From Asterella californica (Eukaryota > Streptophyta > Marchantiopsida > Marchantiales > Aytoniaceae), in contig JAYKYS010000001.1 in assembly GCA_036924285.1 (NCBI GenBank), positions 5,605,501 through 5,669,500 of the forward strand: DNA of 64,000 bases. The letters run 5' to 3'. Position 1 is the first letter of the stretch, and each line of letters begins with the position of its first letter. The position numbers and the translations under genes were made by a program. Shown here piece by piece: positions 37,982-49,778 of this stretch. The notes beneath the pieces were generated by a model. It was given only the letters and a program-made list of their open reading frames with translations. It was not told the DNA's origin and searched no databases.

Positions 37982-39148
37982 ATGGATCGCAAGAGCGGAG
38001 CTGCTACTGCTGCCTCTTGGGCTGGAGCATCCACGTCTACTGCTGCACCGTCAACTGCACCTGCGTCTTCTACAGCGACATCTGCATCTAGTCTAGACAC
38101 GGCTGAGATCTTGAAGACGCTTGCGGCCCTGGTCCAACAGCATCCGATCGTTGGAGGGGGTGAGTTAAAATCCACCAAGGCTTTGCAAGCAATAGTGAAT
38201 AGGTGTGGAAGGTTTGAAGGTAGAGATATTTCTAGATATCTGCGTGAGTATAGAGGAGAGATGGAGCTGGTTAGGGTTACTGATGCTGAGATGATAGGAA
38301 GTTTTGAGTTAGCTGTCATTCCTGAGTTGCGGGACCAAGTTAGGGATGTACAGAGAAGAAATCTTGGAATCTGGATGAGTTTTGAGCGATCTCTTCGAGA
38401 GGAGTTTCTTGAAGAGGATTCAGAGAGAGTTACTAGAAGGACATTTCTAGACTGGGTTGAGCAGCAACCTGGTCGTATGATGAGCCTGAGTGAGTTGTTG
38501 AGAGAGTTTGATCGGAGATACCGACAACTTTCAACTCTAGAGCGAATCACCCTAGATGCTAGGAAAACAGAGCTTTTCCTGCAGGCTACCGATGATGCTA
38601 CGGCAGATCGGTTATGTTTTATGTTGGCCGATCGATCTGCTGAGGGGGGTGTTACTATGGATTGGAGGAGAGTTGAGGATGCTGTGGCTGTACTGACAAG
38701 GCAGAGGAGGGGAAGAGTGGCTGTGGGAGGACGTCCGCTTGCAGAAGTGGTCACTCCACCTTATGCTGCTCCTCAAGTACAGCAACCTTTGGCCCTTGCT
38801 CTCAGACCTGTTGTCCCAGCTGCAGTTCCTTTGATGCTAGTTGTGCCAGCTCCAGCACAAAGGGCACCTGTTCAGAGATCTGCGGAGAACCATGGTCAAC
38901 AGAATCAGATTGAAGACCTGATTCGGCAGATGCGAGAGCTGAAGGTAGAGCTAGCTGGATTGCAGAGAGAGCAACCACCGGCGCCTGCTGCTGCACGTCC
39001 AGGAGGTGGTCCTGTCCGTAGGTGTATTTGGTGTGACAGTCCTGATCACTTCCGAGGAGACTGTCAAGAGCTCACAACTGCTTTGCGAGATGGGTGGTTC
39101 GCTATCAGAACGGTAGGCTGCACCTTTCTTCTATTGGAGAGCCGTTGA
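37982..39148 (+). CDS. gag: Gag polyprotein of the gypsy element
   Basis: The 388-residue frame starts at ATG 37982 (MDRKSGAATAASWAG). An Ala/Ser/Thr-rich start is followed by a helical capsid-like region (ILKTLAALVQQHPIVGGGEL, then KALQAIVNRCGRFEGR and FLDWVEQQPGRMMSLSELL). A proline/alanine linker and a coiled-coil-like segment (IEDLIRQMRELKVELAGLQ) follow. Near the C-terminus is a CCHC zinc knuckle, CIWCDSPDHFRGDC, of form CX2CX4HX4C, which packages RNA. Shortly after the knuckle the frame is lost: the expected continuation (MVRYQNGRLHLSS) reads in the next frame from 39094, so a 1-base change separates Gag from the protease frame. I take this as an inactivating frameshift, but a programmed shift cannot be excluded from one copy. 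Confidence 0.85.
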   Translation: MDRKSGAATAASWAGASTSTAAPSTAPASSTATSASSLDTAEILKTLAALVQQHPIVGGGELKSTKALQAIVNRCGRFEGRDISRYLREYRGEMELVRVTDAEMIGSFELAVIPELRDQVRDVQRRNLGIWMSFERSLREEFLEEDSERVTRRTFLDWVEQQPGRMMSLSELLREFDRRYRQLSTLERITLDARKTELFLQATDDATADRLCFMLADRSAEGGVTMDWRRVEDAVAVLTRQRRGRVAVGGRPLAEVVTPPYAAPQVQQPLALALRPVVPAAVPLMLVVPAPAQRAPVQRSAENHGQQNQIEDLIRQMRELKVELAGLQREQPPAPAAARPGGGPVRRCIWCDSPDHFRGDCQELTTALRDGWFAIRTVGCTFLLLESR

Positions 39149-40536
39149 GCACGCAGTTTGGGCGAGGAGGCATGAGGAGTCTATTTCAGATTGCTGCGGC
39201 GGCAACTGTACATGCATTGATGGCACCACCGGTAAATCCTGATGTATATGCTGGACATATTGAGGTTTCTTCTAGTCCTACGTTGCTAGATAGGACTGCT
39301 GAGAAGAGTATTGCCCCCGTTCCTTCTGAAGTACTGAAGAGGGGAGCCGAGTCTATTCGTAGGGTCACAGGATGAGGAGATCCTGTAGATGCTGCTTCTA
39401 TCAGAGCATTCTTGGATGTAGATAGACACGTTCATTGGCAAGATGCTTCTGTGGAGGAGAAGAGACGACGAGAAGCCTCTAAACTTGATACTGGAGTTCC
39501 TGAGGAGACTGGGGATAGACGGAGAGTCACAAGGAGACGAGCGGCTCTTCCTGAGGACATCCCGTCTACTTCTGCAGCTCCTCCACCTACACCAGGTCCT
39601 ATGGAGGACGTGCAGAGATCCCAACAGGAGCCAACGACTGCTGGTAGACGGTTTACTGCCCAAGAGAAGGGGAAGGGACCGGCTTACAAGTTCGCAGCTG
39701 ATATAGAAACTTCTACTGATCTGAAGAGCATCTTGGAGCAGAGGATACTGGATGCACGAATCGAGTTTTCTCTCCGGGAAGTTCTTGGTATTGCAAAGAG
39801 GGAGTTTCACGAACTGATCATCGACATCATCAAGCGCAAGAGACAGTTGATGTCCGAGCAGGTAGAGAGTCAGATGATAGATGTAGTAGGAGCTTCTCTG
39901 AATGATGCAAAGTTTGGAAAGGTGCATTTTCAAGAAGCTGATGACAAGAGATACCAGCAAGAAGCGTTGGTTGCTGGTACCGACACTATTGAGTTCAACG
40001 ATGAGGAAGCTGGTGAGGAGAGTCCAACTAGTGAAAGTGATTTCAGAAAGAGACATTGGGCTCGTGCCCCAACTGCTACGCGAGTTCGTCTTGGAAGTTT
40101 GGCTGAACCTGTTGCTGCTTTAGTTGATCACGGATCTGAGATCAACATCATGTCACGGGAGGTGTACGAGAGGGGTCAGTGGTCTATCGAGCTAAACCAT
40201 GGTTGGGTGTTACATGCTGCAAACAACCAGAAAGGTGAGCTATACGGCGCTTGTCCTAACGTGAAGGTGAAGATAGGTGATGTGGATGTGGATCAACATT
40301 TCTTCGTGCAGTCTTCTGCTTCATATCCTGTGATTCTTGGTCAGCCTTATATCATTGCGATTCGAATGGAGACCAAGGTGATGGATGATGGATCTCATTA
40401 CGCTAGGATCCGTAGTCCAGATGATAGACGTTTTGTGCAGTTTCTGACCGTTCGTACGAACCACGAACGAAACTGTCAAACTTTGAGAGATTCTCCTATC
40501 TGTAGGGGTAAGGGTTTTCTGAAACCACTCTCGTAG
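39094..40536 (+). pseudogene. Protease region of the gypsy element, interrupted by TGA
   Basis: One frame runs from 39094 to the stop at 40536, broken only by TGA at 39373-39375 (RRVTG, stop, GDPVDAASIRAFLD). Near its end it carries a retropepsin-like domain: AALVDHGSEINIMSREVY, then SYPVILGQPYIIAIRME. The active-site triad reads DHG, where retropepsins usually have DTG or DSG. I recall DHG as usual in related bryophyte elements, so it may not be a defect. At about 40510 the frame must shift to continue into Pol (SETTLVGRDSESDG in the next frame), which is a second frameshift. Confidence 0.75.
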
Positions 40537-40571
40537 GACGGGATAGCGAGAGTGATGGATCTACTGCTACT

Positions 40572-43500
40572 ATGATCCCGCTTGAGCAGCCTGAGGGATC
40601 ACAGGAGGTTGATGAAAAGGCTGCTCAAGATTCAGAAAGTAGTTGCAACGTACATAGTTGGAAATCTGGGTTGATGGCTTTCAGTTCTGATGATTGGAGT
40701 GAGTTCACACGGATGGAAGATTTGACTGAGAAGAGTAGAAGGCAGATGGAGAGGTGTGCAGCAAATCTGCGTTGTACAGGAGTTCTGAAGGAAGATGAGA
40801 TGATTTCTGGTGTTTATGAGGAGTTTGTAGGTGTGCAGTCTTTTGTTCGTTGGCTGGATGGTGTAGATAGGTATAGGTTGATGGAACAGATGGGAGGAAG
40901 GATGGTGATCACCATCCATTCTCGTGAAGTCTATGAGGAGATTATCTCGTACTTGCGATATCGTCCTCATCCGAGACTAGAGAATGGATGGAAGGATGCA
41001 GTCTGTTGGTGTGGCTTACATCAGGAAGCGGAAGTACACGCCAAGTATAAAGCTGTAGCGAGGAAGGTGAGACCTGTGGCGACCCAATTACCTGTTGATT
41101 CTCAGCAGCAGATGGAGTTAGCGGCTGCTGAGCTTGTGCTTAGAGATCCTACACAGGTAGGACACAAGTTTACTCAGGAGACACTCGAGCAGCTCCAGAT
41201 AGGAGGGGGTGGCTTCTTGACTGAAGAGGAGAAACGAGCTTTTGAACAGATGATAGTTAGCCATGGTAAGGCATTTTCTTTCTCGGTTGAGGAGATAGGT
41301 TGTGTGGATCCTAGTGTGATAGCTCCGATGGTTATCTTCACTGTTCCTCACGTACCTTGGGACTTGAAGTCGATTCCAATCCCTCGTGCCTTGCTACCGA
41401 AGGTGATTGAGTTACTGAAGGAGAGGATGCAGATGGATATTCTTGAACCATCTATGGCTCCGTACTCTAGCCGATGGTTCACAGTACCTAAGAAGACAGG
41501 AGCTCTGCGCTTCATCCAAGACTTGCAACCTGCCAACAATATCACGATTCGAAACGTTGGAACAGGACGTGTGATTGATGAAGTAGCTGAGGCGTTTACT
41601 GGAAGGTCAATCTATTCTATTGGAGATCTGTTTTCAGGTTATAATCAGTTTCAGCTTGCTTTGGAGAGTAGAGACTTGACTACCATGCGTGCACCTTTGG
41701 GATTGATGGGGATGTGCACTCTTCCTCAGGGTGCGACAAACTCAGTAGCCCATATGCAGAATGTGATGCATAAGGTGTTATGAGAGTTTGTACCTGAGGT
41801 CACTATCCCGTTTTTGGATGATATTCCCATGAAAGGCTGTCCGGTGGAAGACAAAGACGAAGCTGTGACTTCTGATGGATGCAGAAAGTTTGTTGCAGAT
41901 CACATTCGGGATGTGGAGAAGATTCTGATGCGTTTGGAGGAGGTACACCTCACTCTATCAGGTACCAAATCTCGTTTTGGTATGTCAAAGATTGTGGTGG
42001 TTGGTCATTTGTATGGTACTTTTGGGAGGCGTCCGAACCCAGAGAAGGTAGATGCTATAGCAAGGATAGCTGACTGCACCAACATCACTGAGGTTCGACG
42101 GTTCTTGAGAGCTTGTGTGTTCTTTCGTGTGAGTATTCCTCATTATGCACACATTGTCGAGCCTCTGTATGCACTTCTGAGAAAGGGAAGGAGGTTTACT
42201 TGGCGGCAAGAGCATCATGAGACGATGGAGCAGCTGAAGGAGATTCTGAAGTCTCCACCTATACTAAGGAGGCTTAGCTACGAGAGCGAGAGACCTGTGG
42301 TACTGACTGTTGATACGAGTCCCAAGGCGATTGGATGGGCAGTTGGTCAAGAAGATGCAGAAGGTGTGCGGTTTGTTTCAAGGTTTGGAGCTCGGATCTT
42401 AACAGATAGACAGCGTAACTATCCTCAAGTGAAGCGTGAGTTATGGGGAGTTGTTACTACTATGAAGGTAGATCGAGAGTTCTTGATAGGAGCTCGTGTG
42501 ATACTAGAAACAGATTGTTTGCCTTTGTTGGATATGATTGCAAACTGCAATACACCAGACATAGCAATGCTCCGATGGATTGCTTATGTCCGGAGTCTGA
42601 ACCCTGAGCTAAAGCATATAGCAGGGAAGGACAATCCAGTTGCAGATATGCTATCTAGGGCTCGTTATACAGATGAGGATGAGATGTTTGCAGAAGTGGA
42701 GAATGAAGAGAGGAGATACGTTTGGTGCCAAGTTGGTCAACAGACTTCAGACTTGGAACCACTGCCGTTCAATGAGGGGTTCTACTCAGAAAAGTTTCCC
42801 GATATTGGATTTTATCTGAGTTCGTTATCCAGGAGAGAAGGATGGAGTGATGCAGAGTTCAAGGAGATCAGACGGAAGGCGTACAACTACCTTCTACGTG
42901 AAGGTTATCTGTGGAAACGTCCGAAGAGAAGAGATGGGATGCTTGCTAGAGTGGTGGATGATCAACCGACGAAGCTGAATCTGCTGAAAGAGTTTCATGA
43001 CACCTTGTGGGCTGGACACCGTGGAGTATGGGCTACTTACACGAAGCTGAAGGAGCGTTATTGGTGGAAGGATTTATATCCAGACGTGATGGACTTTGTT
43101 GGGTCGTGTCTGCACTGCCAGTTCTACTCTAAGGTCCGTTACAGAGATGGGCTTGTACCTACTTATCCACCTAGTATTCATTTTCAGTGGGTTCTTGATC
43201 TTGTGATGATGCCACCGGGGTTATGGGGGATGCGTTACTTGGTGTTGGCTCGAGAGGATCTCTCCAACTATGTGGAGGGACGTGCACTACGGACGAAGAC
43301 TACAGAGAATATCTGCATGTTCGTGCTTGAAGATATCATTTGTCGTTATGGATCGGTTGGGAGATTACGTGCAGATAGAGGAGAGTTGAGAGGCGCTAAA
43401 GTGAAGGAGTTTTTTGCTCGTTATGGAGTAAAGCTTTGACTTACTACTGCTATGAATCCAGAGGGCATTGATAAGAGTGAACGAGGACACTTTTCTATTG

Positions 43501-44177
43501 TTCACGCTTTAGTGAAAGCATGTGATGGTAGGCCTAGAGAATGGCCGAGACTACTTCCGTTTGCTTTGTGGGCTGATAGGACTACACACTGTACTACGAC
43601 TGGCTATATGCCAGTTGAGCTTATGTTGGGTCAAAAACCGATCATGCCTGCTGAAGAGTACTTTCCTACGTGGGCTACGCTACCGTGAGAAGATGGTATA
43701 GATTGTGCTTCACTCCTAAATTTACGTATAAGACAGTTGGAGCGAAGGGAGGAGGATCTTGCTGATGCACAGGAGAGGTTGAAGGTGGCTCAAGTCAGAA
43801 ACAAGGAACGTTTTGACAAGACTCACCGACTACGACCGAAACCAATACGTGTTGGTGACTGGGTTCTGGTATATGATAGCACGTTGGAGAATCAGCATTC
43901 TACACTCCGTAAGTTCTCTCGAAGATGGTTCGGGCCTTATGTTGTGCTAGATGTGTATGAGAATGCCACTTATAGTTTGCGTGAGTTGGATGATACTCTT
44001 TTGAAGCTATCTGTGGCTGGCAAACGTGTGAAACTGTTCAAGAGACGCGGAGGGTCAATCGAGTTATTCAACTTTCTGGAGTCAGAGCTGAGGACAACAA
44101 GAGACGGAGACGTCCCAACGTCTGATGAGACTGAGGCGGAGGAGAGCGATGATGATGAAGAACAAGCAGAAGACTGA
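40572..44177 (+). pseudogene. pol: Pol: reverse transcriptase, RNase H, integrase, with three TGA stops
   Basis: A single frame continues across three in-frame TGA codons (41781, 43437 and 43686) to the final stop at 44175-44177. The reverse transcriptase has GALRFIQDLQPANNITI, SIGDLFSGYNQFQLAL and the catalytic YXDD-type motif as FLDD (TIPFLDDIPMKG). RNase H follows, with acidic residues in TVDTSPKAIGWAVG, KRELWG, ETDCLPLLD and NPVADMLSR. Integrase has an HHCC zinc finger (HDTLWAGHRGVW, then CLHC). Its catalytic triad lies in WVLDLVM (D), RLRADRGE (D) and NPEGIDKSERGH (E), and a basic C-terminal domain follows (RVGDWVLVYDSTLE). All three breaks are TGA at places where Trp or Arg would fit, and without them the frame would be continuous. 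The first stop precedes the FLDD motif, so this copy cannot make intact reverse transcriptase. Confidence 0.9.
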
Positions 44178-44211
44178 GCAGGTTGGCACATGCCAGAGGA
44201 TGTGCAGGTTT

Positions 44212-44223
44212 GGAGGAGGTGGA
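44212..44223 (+). other. Polypurine tract
   Basis: 'ggaggaggtgga' abuts the 3' LTR, as expected for the plus-strand primer. A single T interrupts it. Confidence 0.8.
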
Positions 44224-45541
44224 TGTCGTGATGTGAATCATTTCACATAGTAAATGATTCACTTCTCTGTCAGGCATTAGTCTCTCTGAGTGAAGTTAAG
44301 ACCTCAGAGAAGTCCATTTTTGGAAGATGTTATATATTTTGAGTCTTAGTAGGTCGATTACCATGTTGATAGGGCTTAAGCTCATGGGTTGTATTTGCGT
44401 GTCGCCCATGCACGCTTTCTAGCTGATTTAAGTTATTTTTCGGGGCTGCGTGTCGTTTTAGGTAGTTTAAGTTTTACGCTGGCACTCTAGGGGGCTTGAC
44501 GTGGTAGCCTATGAGTGTAGATAAGTTACCACATGGTTTAAAGCACAAAATGACAACCAAATGGAGCTATGAATTCTCATTGGTTCATTTTTGTCTTTTG
44601 TGTAACTCTAAATTTAGAAATAGAGGTCTAAAGGGGATTTCGAGCAATTGGTAAGGGTACTTCGAAATCTGAGAGCACAAGGAGATAGAGCTCGTCGAGC
44701 CAAGCACTGTCAGCGAAAGGTTTGATCGATTTGGAGCAATAAAGAAGGAGTTATGGCTGATTGAAGTTCAATTTGTGTCAGAATTGCAACACTTCTGTTG
44801 AATTTGGGGTTTTGAGTGTCATTTGCAGCAGAATCGAGGAAATCGCTTCAAAACTTCGTGGTTGTGTTCACTGTCAGCAGGGCTACGACTGTCTCCAAAT
44901 TTTCATGTCAATTGAGTCAGTGAGTAATTCAGGACGACCGCTGAAGTAGAGGGGGTCCGAAAAGCTCTCAATCTGGAGCAGCAACTTCAGAGAGCGAGAT
45001 CTAGAGTTCTGTGTGGAATCAGGAGGCCCAACTTCAAAGGAGTGTTCATCAAGCTGTGTACTGCAAATCCTGTAAGAATTTCCCAAAGTGATCGAGCCAA
45101 TTCTTTGTTATAGGTCGAAATAGTTGTCTGGGTACCAGAAACTGCCGTAATTTCTCTAGTCAGAAAGTTTCTGCTCATATCTTAGTGCTCTGAATTGATC
45201 TGAAGCTGAAATTTTGTATGTGTATCCAGTAGAACCTCGTTTACATGTAGGAGGAGTTCTGAAGTCTGAACCTTCACATATTTCTCAATCCTGAGTGTCA
45301 AAGTTCGCCATCTGATCTTATCATTGCTAGTTAAGCCTGAACTTTGCTTCTTGAACTTATCAGAAGAGCCTGGAGACTTATATGAGTGTTTTCAGTATCA
45401 CCTTGAGACCTGAAGCCTATCTTGTGAGTAAACTAGCCACAGCCAAGAGCCCAACGCTTCCTCGAGTAGATTGAACACAGCCTTCAAGCTCATATCACAG
45501 CTAGAAGGTTCGCCCTTCTCAGGAAGACTCTCAACCCAACA
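44224..45541 (+). repeat. 3' LTR
   Basis: 1318 bp, the same length as the 5' LTR and about 98 percent identical by eye. The 5' sequence 'tgatatgaatc' reads 'tgatgtgaatc' here. Confidence 0.95.
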
Positions 45542-46663
45542 CCGTTGACTCTCAAATGTTTACCTACATCGCTCATGCTCCGCATTGAGCCATATTGTCC
45601 ACACGAAGATTGCAAACTTGACCAATTTTTTCTTCCATCACTTCTTCCTCCGTTTCCCCTGCTGCTTGATAAATCGCTTCCTTCTCAGAGAGTGATCTGT
45701 ATATGAGTAGAAGCTACGTTTGTATCGACTTCCGGTTTTGCTTTAAACCTCCATAATTTTTCCTCCTTGGCTTAGATTATGTCAAAATCGCTTATGCTTT
45801 CACCAAGCTGACACAATGCTTTCAGTGTATAATCAGACCCTTCTTGTACATAGAGTCGAAAGAGTTGTGGCTTGTCTTAAAGGACAGTCGATCTGTTACG
45901 TTCTGTTATCTTAAGTTCCTCCGAAGCGGAGAAGATCATAGGCTTATAAAGCCGGTCGTTTCGTCTATATACAGACAGAAATGTTTAAGTTGTGTCTGCG
46001 AATCCTTCAACAGTAGACTCTGCAGAATAGGTTACAAACATAATCCGTACTCATCAGATGCAAATGCGGCAAGCAGATCGCGTAGTGCGTGCAAGCAATC
46101 TCTTTGTACCTTGTCCAAGGAAAACGCCTCTCAAAACTCTTGAGGTGTCGATGACTGGCGCTCAAACTGGTGGGGACCTTGACCTTGCTTGTTGGGTCAT
46201 TATGCACGTTTCTAGACCAAGAATGTGACAGTGGTTTGATTTTTGTAGAAAGAGGAGGAGCTTTATTACACATTCATGTTCAAGGAGTCATTTGCCTGCA
46301 AGCAACAAGCCTTATAGACATCAAGAACAGATTGATAGTTATCTTAGGCTGGAAAAGGGTACTCGGATCGCTCGGAGGAGAAGTATGCGTGAAAAAGCTA
46401 TAAAAAGAGACCTTCATACTTTCGTCGGTATGATTGACTACTGCATGAAGGATTAATATGAGGTGCACCATCGTTGTTCTATGAAAAATATCAATGATGT
46501 CATGCTTGCAGATGGACAAGAGCTTTTTACTCTTTTGGACGCTGCAGACACGAAAAACCGAGTTGAGCTGAACTCGAACAACATTCTGAAACGAGCGTTG
46601 CAGTTCAACAAATAAAAATGTTGACATCCGCTGGACAGTACCTTTCGAACTTCTCTAAGGTCC

Positions 46664-47215
46664 ATGGTGCAATCTGATAAGTACGCCCTTTCTTGCAAGT
46701 GGTTGATGAGAAGCGGAATCCAACATGCAAGAAGTGAAGCACTTTGGAAATCTATAGTACATCCAGAAACCATCACCATTAAAGATATAGATATAATCTT
46801 TTTTTCCAACCATCAAGATCGCAGGTGTTATTTTAGCACTGTATCTCCACAGGATGAGGAATGTTTGATGAGTTTATCGTCTCCAAGGATGGAGAACAAT
46901 GCCCCAGCGTTTGAAACTATGCGAGCCTTTCCTGAATTCATATCGCTCTGCAGCGCTTTACTGCAAGACACCACCGTCACACGTGCAACAAAAGGTATGA
47001 CTTTTCTCCATTCGACAAGCTCTGTCCATTTGCCTTGTGTTGTTGATGTTTTCTATGCTTGTGTTGTTCACTCTGCTGTTTCACAGACCTCGGATGCGAG
47101 CACACGCCCTGATTGTCACTACTCTGGTACTGCACCGACCTTAGAAGATAACAGGCGGTCTCATCTTCGTGGTATCTCATCTTCGACAGCAGAATACCTC
47201 CATCGTCAACTTTGA
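46664..47215 (+). other. Unassigned 183-residue open frame
   Basis: An ATG-initiated frame (MVQSDKYALSCKWLMRSGIQ...) in relic-rich sequence 3' of the gypsy element. I recognise no family, signal peptide or membrane segment. It may be chance, or an exon or fragment of a decayed gene. The frame just upstream (46372-46617) is also protein-like but broken. It is listed only because it is the longest unexplained ATG frame in this part of the window. Confidence 0.15.
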
Positions 47216-47422
47216 CTATAGCCTTTACCAAACTGTATAATTCAAATAACACATTTCTATACTGTATGACTAGATATAATATAGTATACACTTGTACAAC
47301 CACCGAAATTATGCCGATCTTCTCTCCGTGAGCCATCTTTTATCTATATCCTCTGCAGTGTACTCTTCATACACACTTCTTGTACTTTTCATGTATTTTC
47401 TCTATTCTATATACAGTCTAGT

Positions 47423-47600
47423 CTATATGATTGTCTACTCTGTGTGCGTAGTCTGGCACGAACGTCTTGTTTGTATAGTTGAGAACAATAAATAAAGACG
47501 AAAGTCTTCAGCTATATGACTGTCCACTCTGTATGCGTACTCTTGCACCGCCGCTGTGTTTTACACTGTTGAAAAGAATAAATGGAAATGACAGTCCTCT
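47423..47600. repeat. 89-bp near-tandem repeat
   Basis: 'ctatatgattgtctactctg' at 47423 and 'ctatatgactgtccactctg' at 47512 begin two similar blocks, each followed by 'gaataaa' or 'caataaa' and 'gacgaaagtc' or 'gacagtc'. Confidence 0.65.
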
Positions 47601-49114
47601 CTTTACAACGATAATCACGGAATCAGACTGGTCAAGAAAATGCCTTCAGACTTTCAAGCGCGGAGCCAAAACCTTTTTTTCATGCGAAGCAACGATATAG
47701 AAAAACTGTCATCGCAGAAGCTTATAGTACAAAAAGAACAACTTTAAGTCAAATAATTCTCAAATGAGGAAAAAGCAGTCAACTTCAACTCCAAAGCGAG
47801 GAAAATGTTTCTACCGAAAGCGATAATCGAGCAAGGTGAATATACTTATATTTTGGTAATGTGTAGTTTCAACCACTACATTACAGTTATAGTCGATATT
47901 CGAACTTGCTCCAACTACTACTTATCCAAAATCACACAAAGAGAACAGATGGGTTCTAAGACATTACTTAATAAAGAAGTAAATTTTATTTGGAAACAAG
48001 GTGAATATAATATATACACGTCGATGAACTTTTGGGGAATTATTTCTTTCTTAATATTATATATTACATAAAATTTATATTATAAGTAAATAAAAATTTA
48101 AACTATTCTTTAATTACATATGTAATCTAGACAACACGTGTCGAAAGAGTCAGACTTAACTTATAAGTACAGGGCGACAAGACACACCTTGAGAGATATA
48201 AATGATACAACCTGTTCATTTTAAATAATCAATAATTAACTAACTAATTTATTACCTAACCCTTCCGTATGAAAAAATTGAACCTCCTATGTATATATAT
48301 TTCTCTCTTCTGAACTTTGGAAAGGAGAATTAATAATATGCATGGACAAGGTGAGTAATCTCAATCATCGAGGCTTATTTGAAGGTCATTTTCTATTCAG
48401 GGATTCTTCTGTTCACTTGATTTTCCTTTTTCTTTTTGACAGGAAAACTGAAAAACGACACTTGATTTCGGACCTAATTATGCTCAATGATTCAGTTCAG
48501 TCTATTTAGAAAAGTTACTCTTCGGTTCAGTTGAGTTTAAACTCATTCTAAAGTTTCAAACCGATTTATGTTCAATTGATCATTTCAGTTAAATCCAACC
48601 GAAGTAGGTACATCACGGTAGTGATATAAGTGCGAAATGTTCACACTACGGAATAGTAATTGAATGTTTTATGAACGGTCAACTTTTGACAATTTTGAAC
48701 TTAAGATGTTAGTCGTGTATATTATACTCACCTTTTCTATCAAAATAGACTAATATGTTAATTTATTACCTAGTTAAATTAATATTTGTTTGCTAACAAC
48801 TTCTCGTACTTATATTCTCAGAAACATGTCTATATTCGTTTACCTTATGAGTTATATCTGGACTGATTCGTAACTCTAGGTGTGATTAACATTTACAACT
48901 TATGGCTGATTTGTTTTTTCATTATACATTTTTAGCATAACACTTATTTTTGCTATGCGTTTGCACATAGTTTACTACATATTTTTTAGATTCTTTGAAA
49001 TCCTGGAAAATAGGTATTTTTTCTCTCCATCAGATTAAGAATCATCGTGTGTAGTGAATATGGTGCACGTTCGTTAAAGTAGTTGTGTAGTGAAATATGA
49101 TGTTCGTTCGTTAA

Positions 49115-49250
49115 GGTAGTTCATGACATCGTTCCTCGACGCGGATGTGAGATGCACGATGTGTGAGTCGCGGATGTGAGAAGGTAGTTCAAGACATCAT
49201 TCCTCGACGCGGATGTGAAATGCGTGATGTGTGAGTCATGGATATGAGAT
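49115..49250. repeat. 68-bp tandem duplication
   Basis: 'ggtagttcatgacatcgttc' at 49115 recurs as 'ggtagttcaagacatcattc' at 49183. Both copies continue through 'ctcgacgcggatgtga' and 'gtgtgagtc'. Confidence 0.85.
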
Positions 49251-49328
49251 GCACGAGGTGTATCGTGAGCTGCTTCAGCAATTTTATCTCTCGATGGTGT
49301 GTGCTTTAGGGCTATCTTTGGCGAATAA

Positions 49329-49778
49329 ACTTCAGAATCAGTAAGACACGACGACATTGATATTTTCTGAAGGGCGATGCTCTACTACGAAGAGGTGGTA
49401 GTTCCGGTGTTCTGACTTCTGGAAGAGAACCGTGCGGAGTATGAAGAAGAAGTCCAGAAGAAGATGTCCTTGGCAGAGTTGATTTCCTTCGTCCATTTGA
49501 GTAAGGACAAATGAAGAGAGGAGAAGAACAATCTTCGTCAAGAGACGCGGAATGCGACGAAGATGAGATTGGAAACAGAGAAGTTGAATGAAGATCTTCG
49601 ATGACAGTGCGAAGAGTTGAAGACGAATATCCAAAAGCGAGAGGAGGAGCTGAAGGTGTTAGCGACTCAGAAGATGAACATTCTTTGGATCAAAGACGAG
49701 TATCATGTAACTGTTACTGAGTTGGTGAAGAAGAAGAACGACCTTCTTCATTTCATCATCGAGTTCATCGTTAGTTAA
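49329..49778 (+). pseudogene. Coiled-coil frame with four in-frame TGA stops
   Basis: One frame runs 450 bases to TAA at 49776-49778, interrupted only by TGA at 49368, 49413, 49512 and 49602. It has no TAA or TAG and no frameshift. The peptide is rich in Glu, Lys, Gln and Arg: AEYEEEVQKKMSLAELI, then EEKNNLRQETRNATKMRLE, then EELKTNIQKREEELKVLATQ. This is a clear coiled-coil composition. Each stop lies where Trp or Arg would be natural (for example KDK-stop-REEKNNL). It could be an exon of a mobile-element structural protein or a decayed host gene. I do not recognise the family. Confidence 0.5.

Larger units (their letters stand above)
36596..45541 (+). mobile_element. Full-length Ty3/gypsy LTR retrotransposon
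   Basis: The 8946-bp element is bounded by two 1318-bp LTRs. Each LTR begins TGTCGTGAT and ends ACA, and the element is flanked by a 4-bp direct repeat CCGT (36592-36595 and 45542-45545), consistent with a target-site duplication. Order inside: primer-binding site, gag, protease, reverse transcriptase, RNase H, integrase, polypurine tract. Integrase after RNase H is the Ty3/gypsy order. The Gag and Pol sequences resemble elements I associate with bryophytes and lycophytes. The LTRs differ at roughly 25-30 positions by eye (about 2 percent), so insertion was fairly recent. The coding region has at least two frameshifts and four in-frame TGA stops, so this copy is not autonomous as it stands. 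Confidence 0.95.
45542..49328. other. Relic-rich intergenic region
   Basis: I recognise no family. The stretch 46372-46617 reads as protein-like sequence with one TAA (MREKAIKRDLHTFVGMIDYC, stop, then LADGQELFTLLDAADTKNR), probably an old mobile-element or gene relic. An 89-bp near-repeat starts at 47423 and 47512, each copy ending near an AATAAA-like word, as LTR ends often do. Past 47700 the region is AT-rich without visible structure, apart from a 68-bp tandem repeat at 49115-49250. Confidence 0.35.

Noticed and set aside
37903..38754. 283-residue open frame on the minus strand
   Set aside because: It is fully antisense to gag and mirrors its codon structure; no family features.
39286..40056. 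256-residue open frame on the minus strand
   Set aside because: Antisense to the protease region of the gypsy element.
41781..43688. TGA read as an amino acid in a variant genetic code
   Set aside because: Intact host genes in the window (V-ATPase B, Nudix, pseudokinase) end in TGA at the expected C-terminus, so TGA is a normal stop here.
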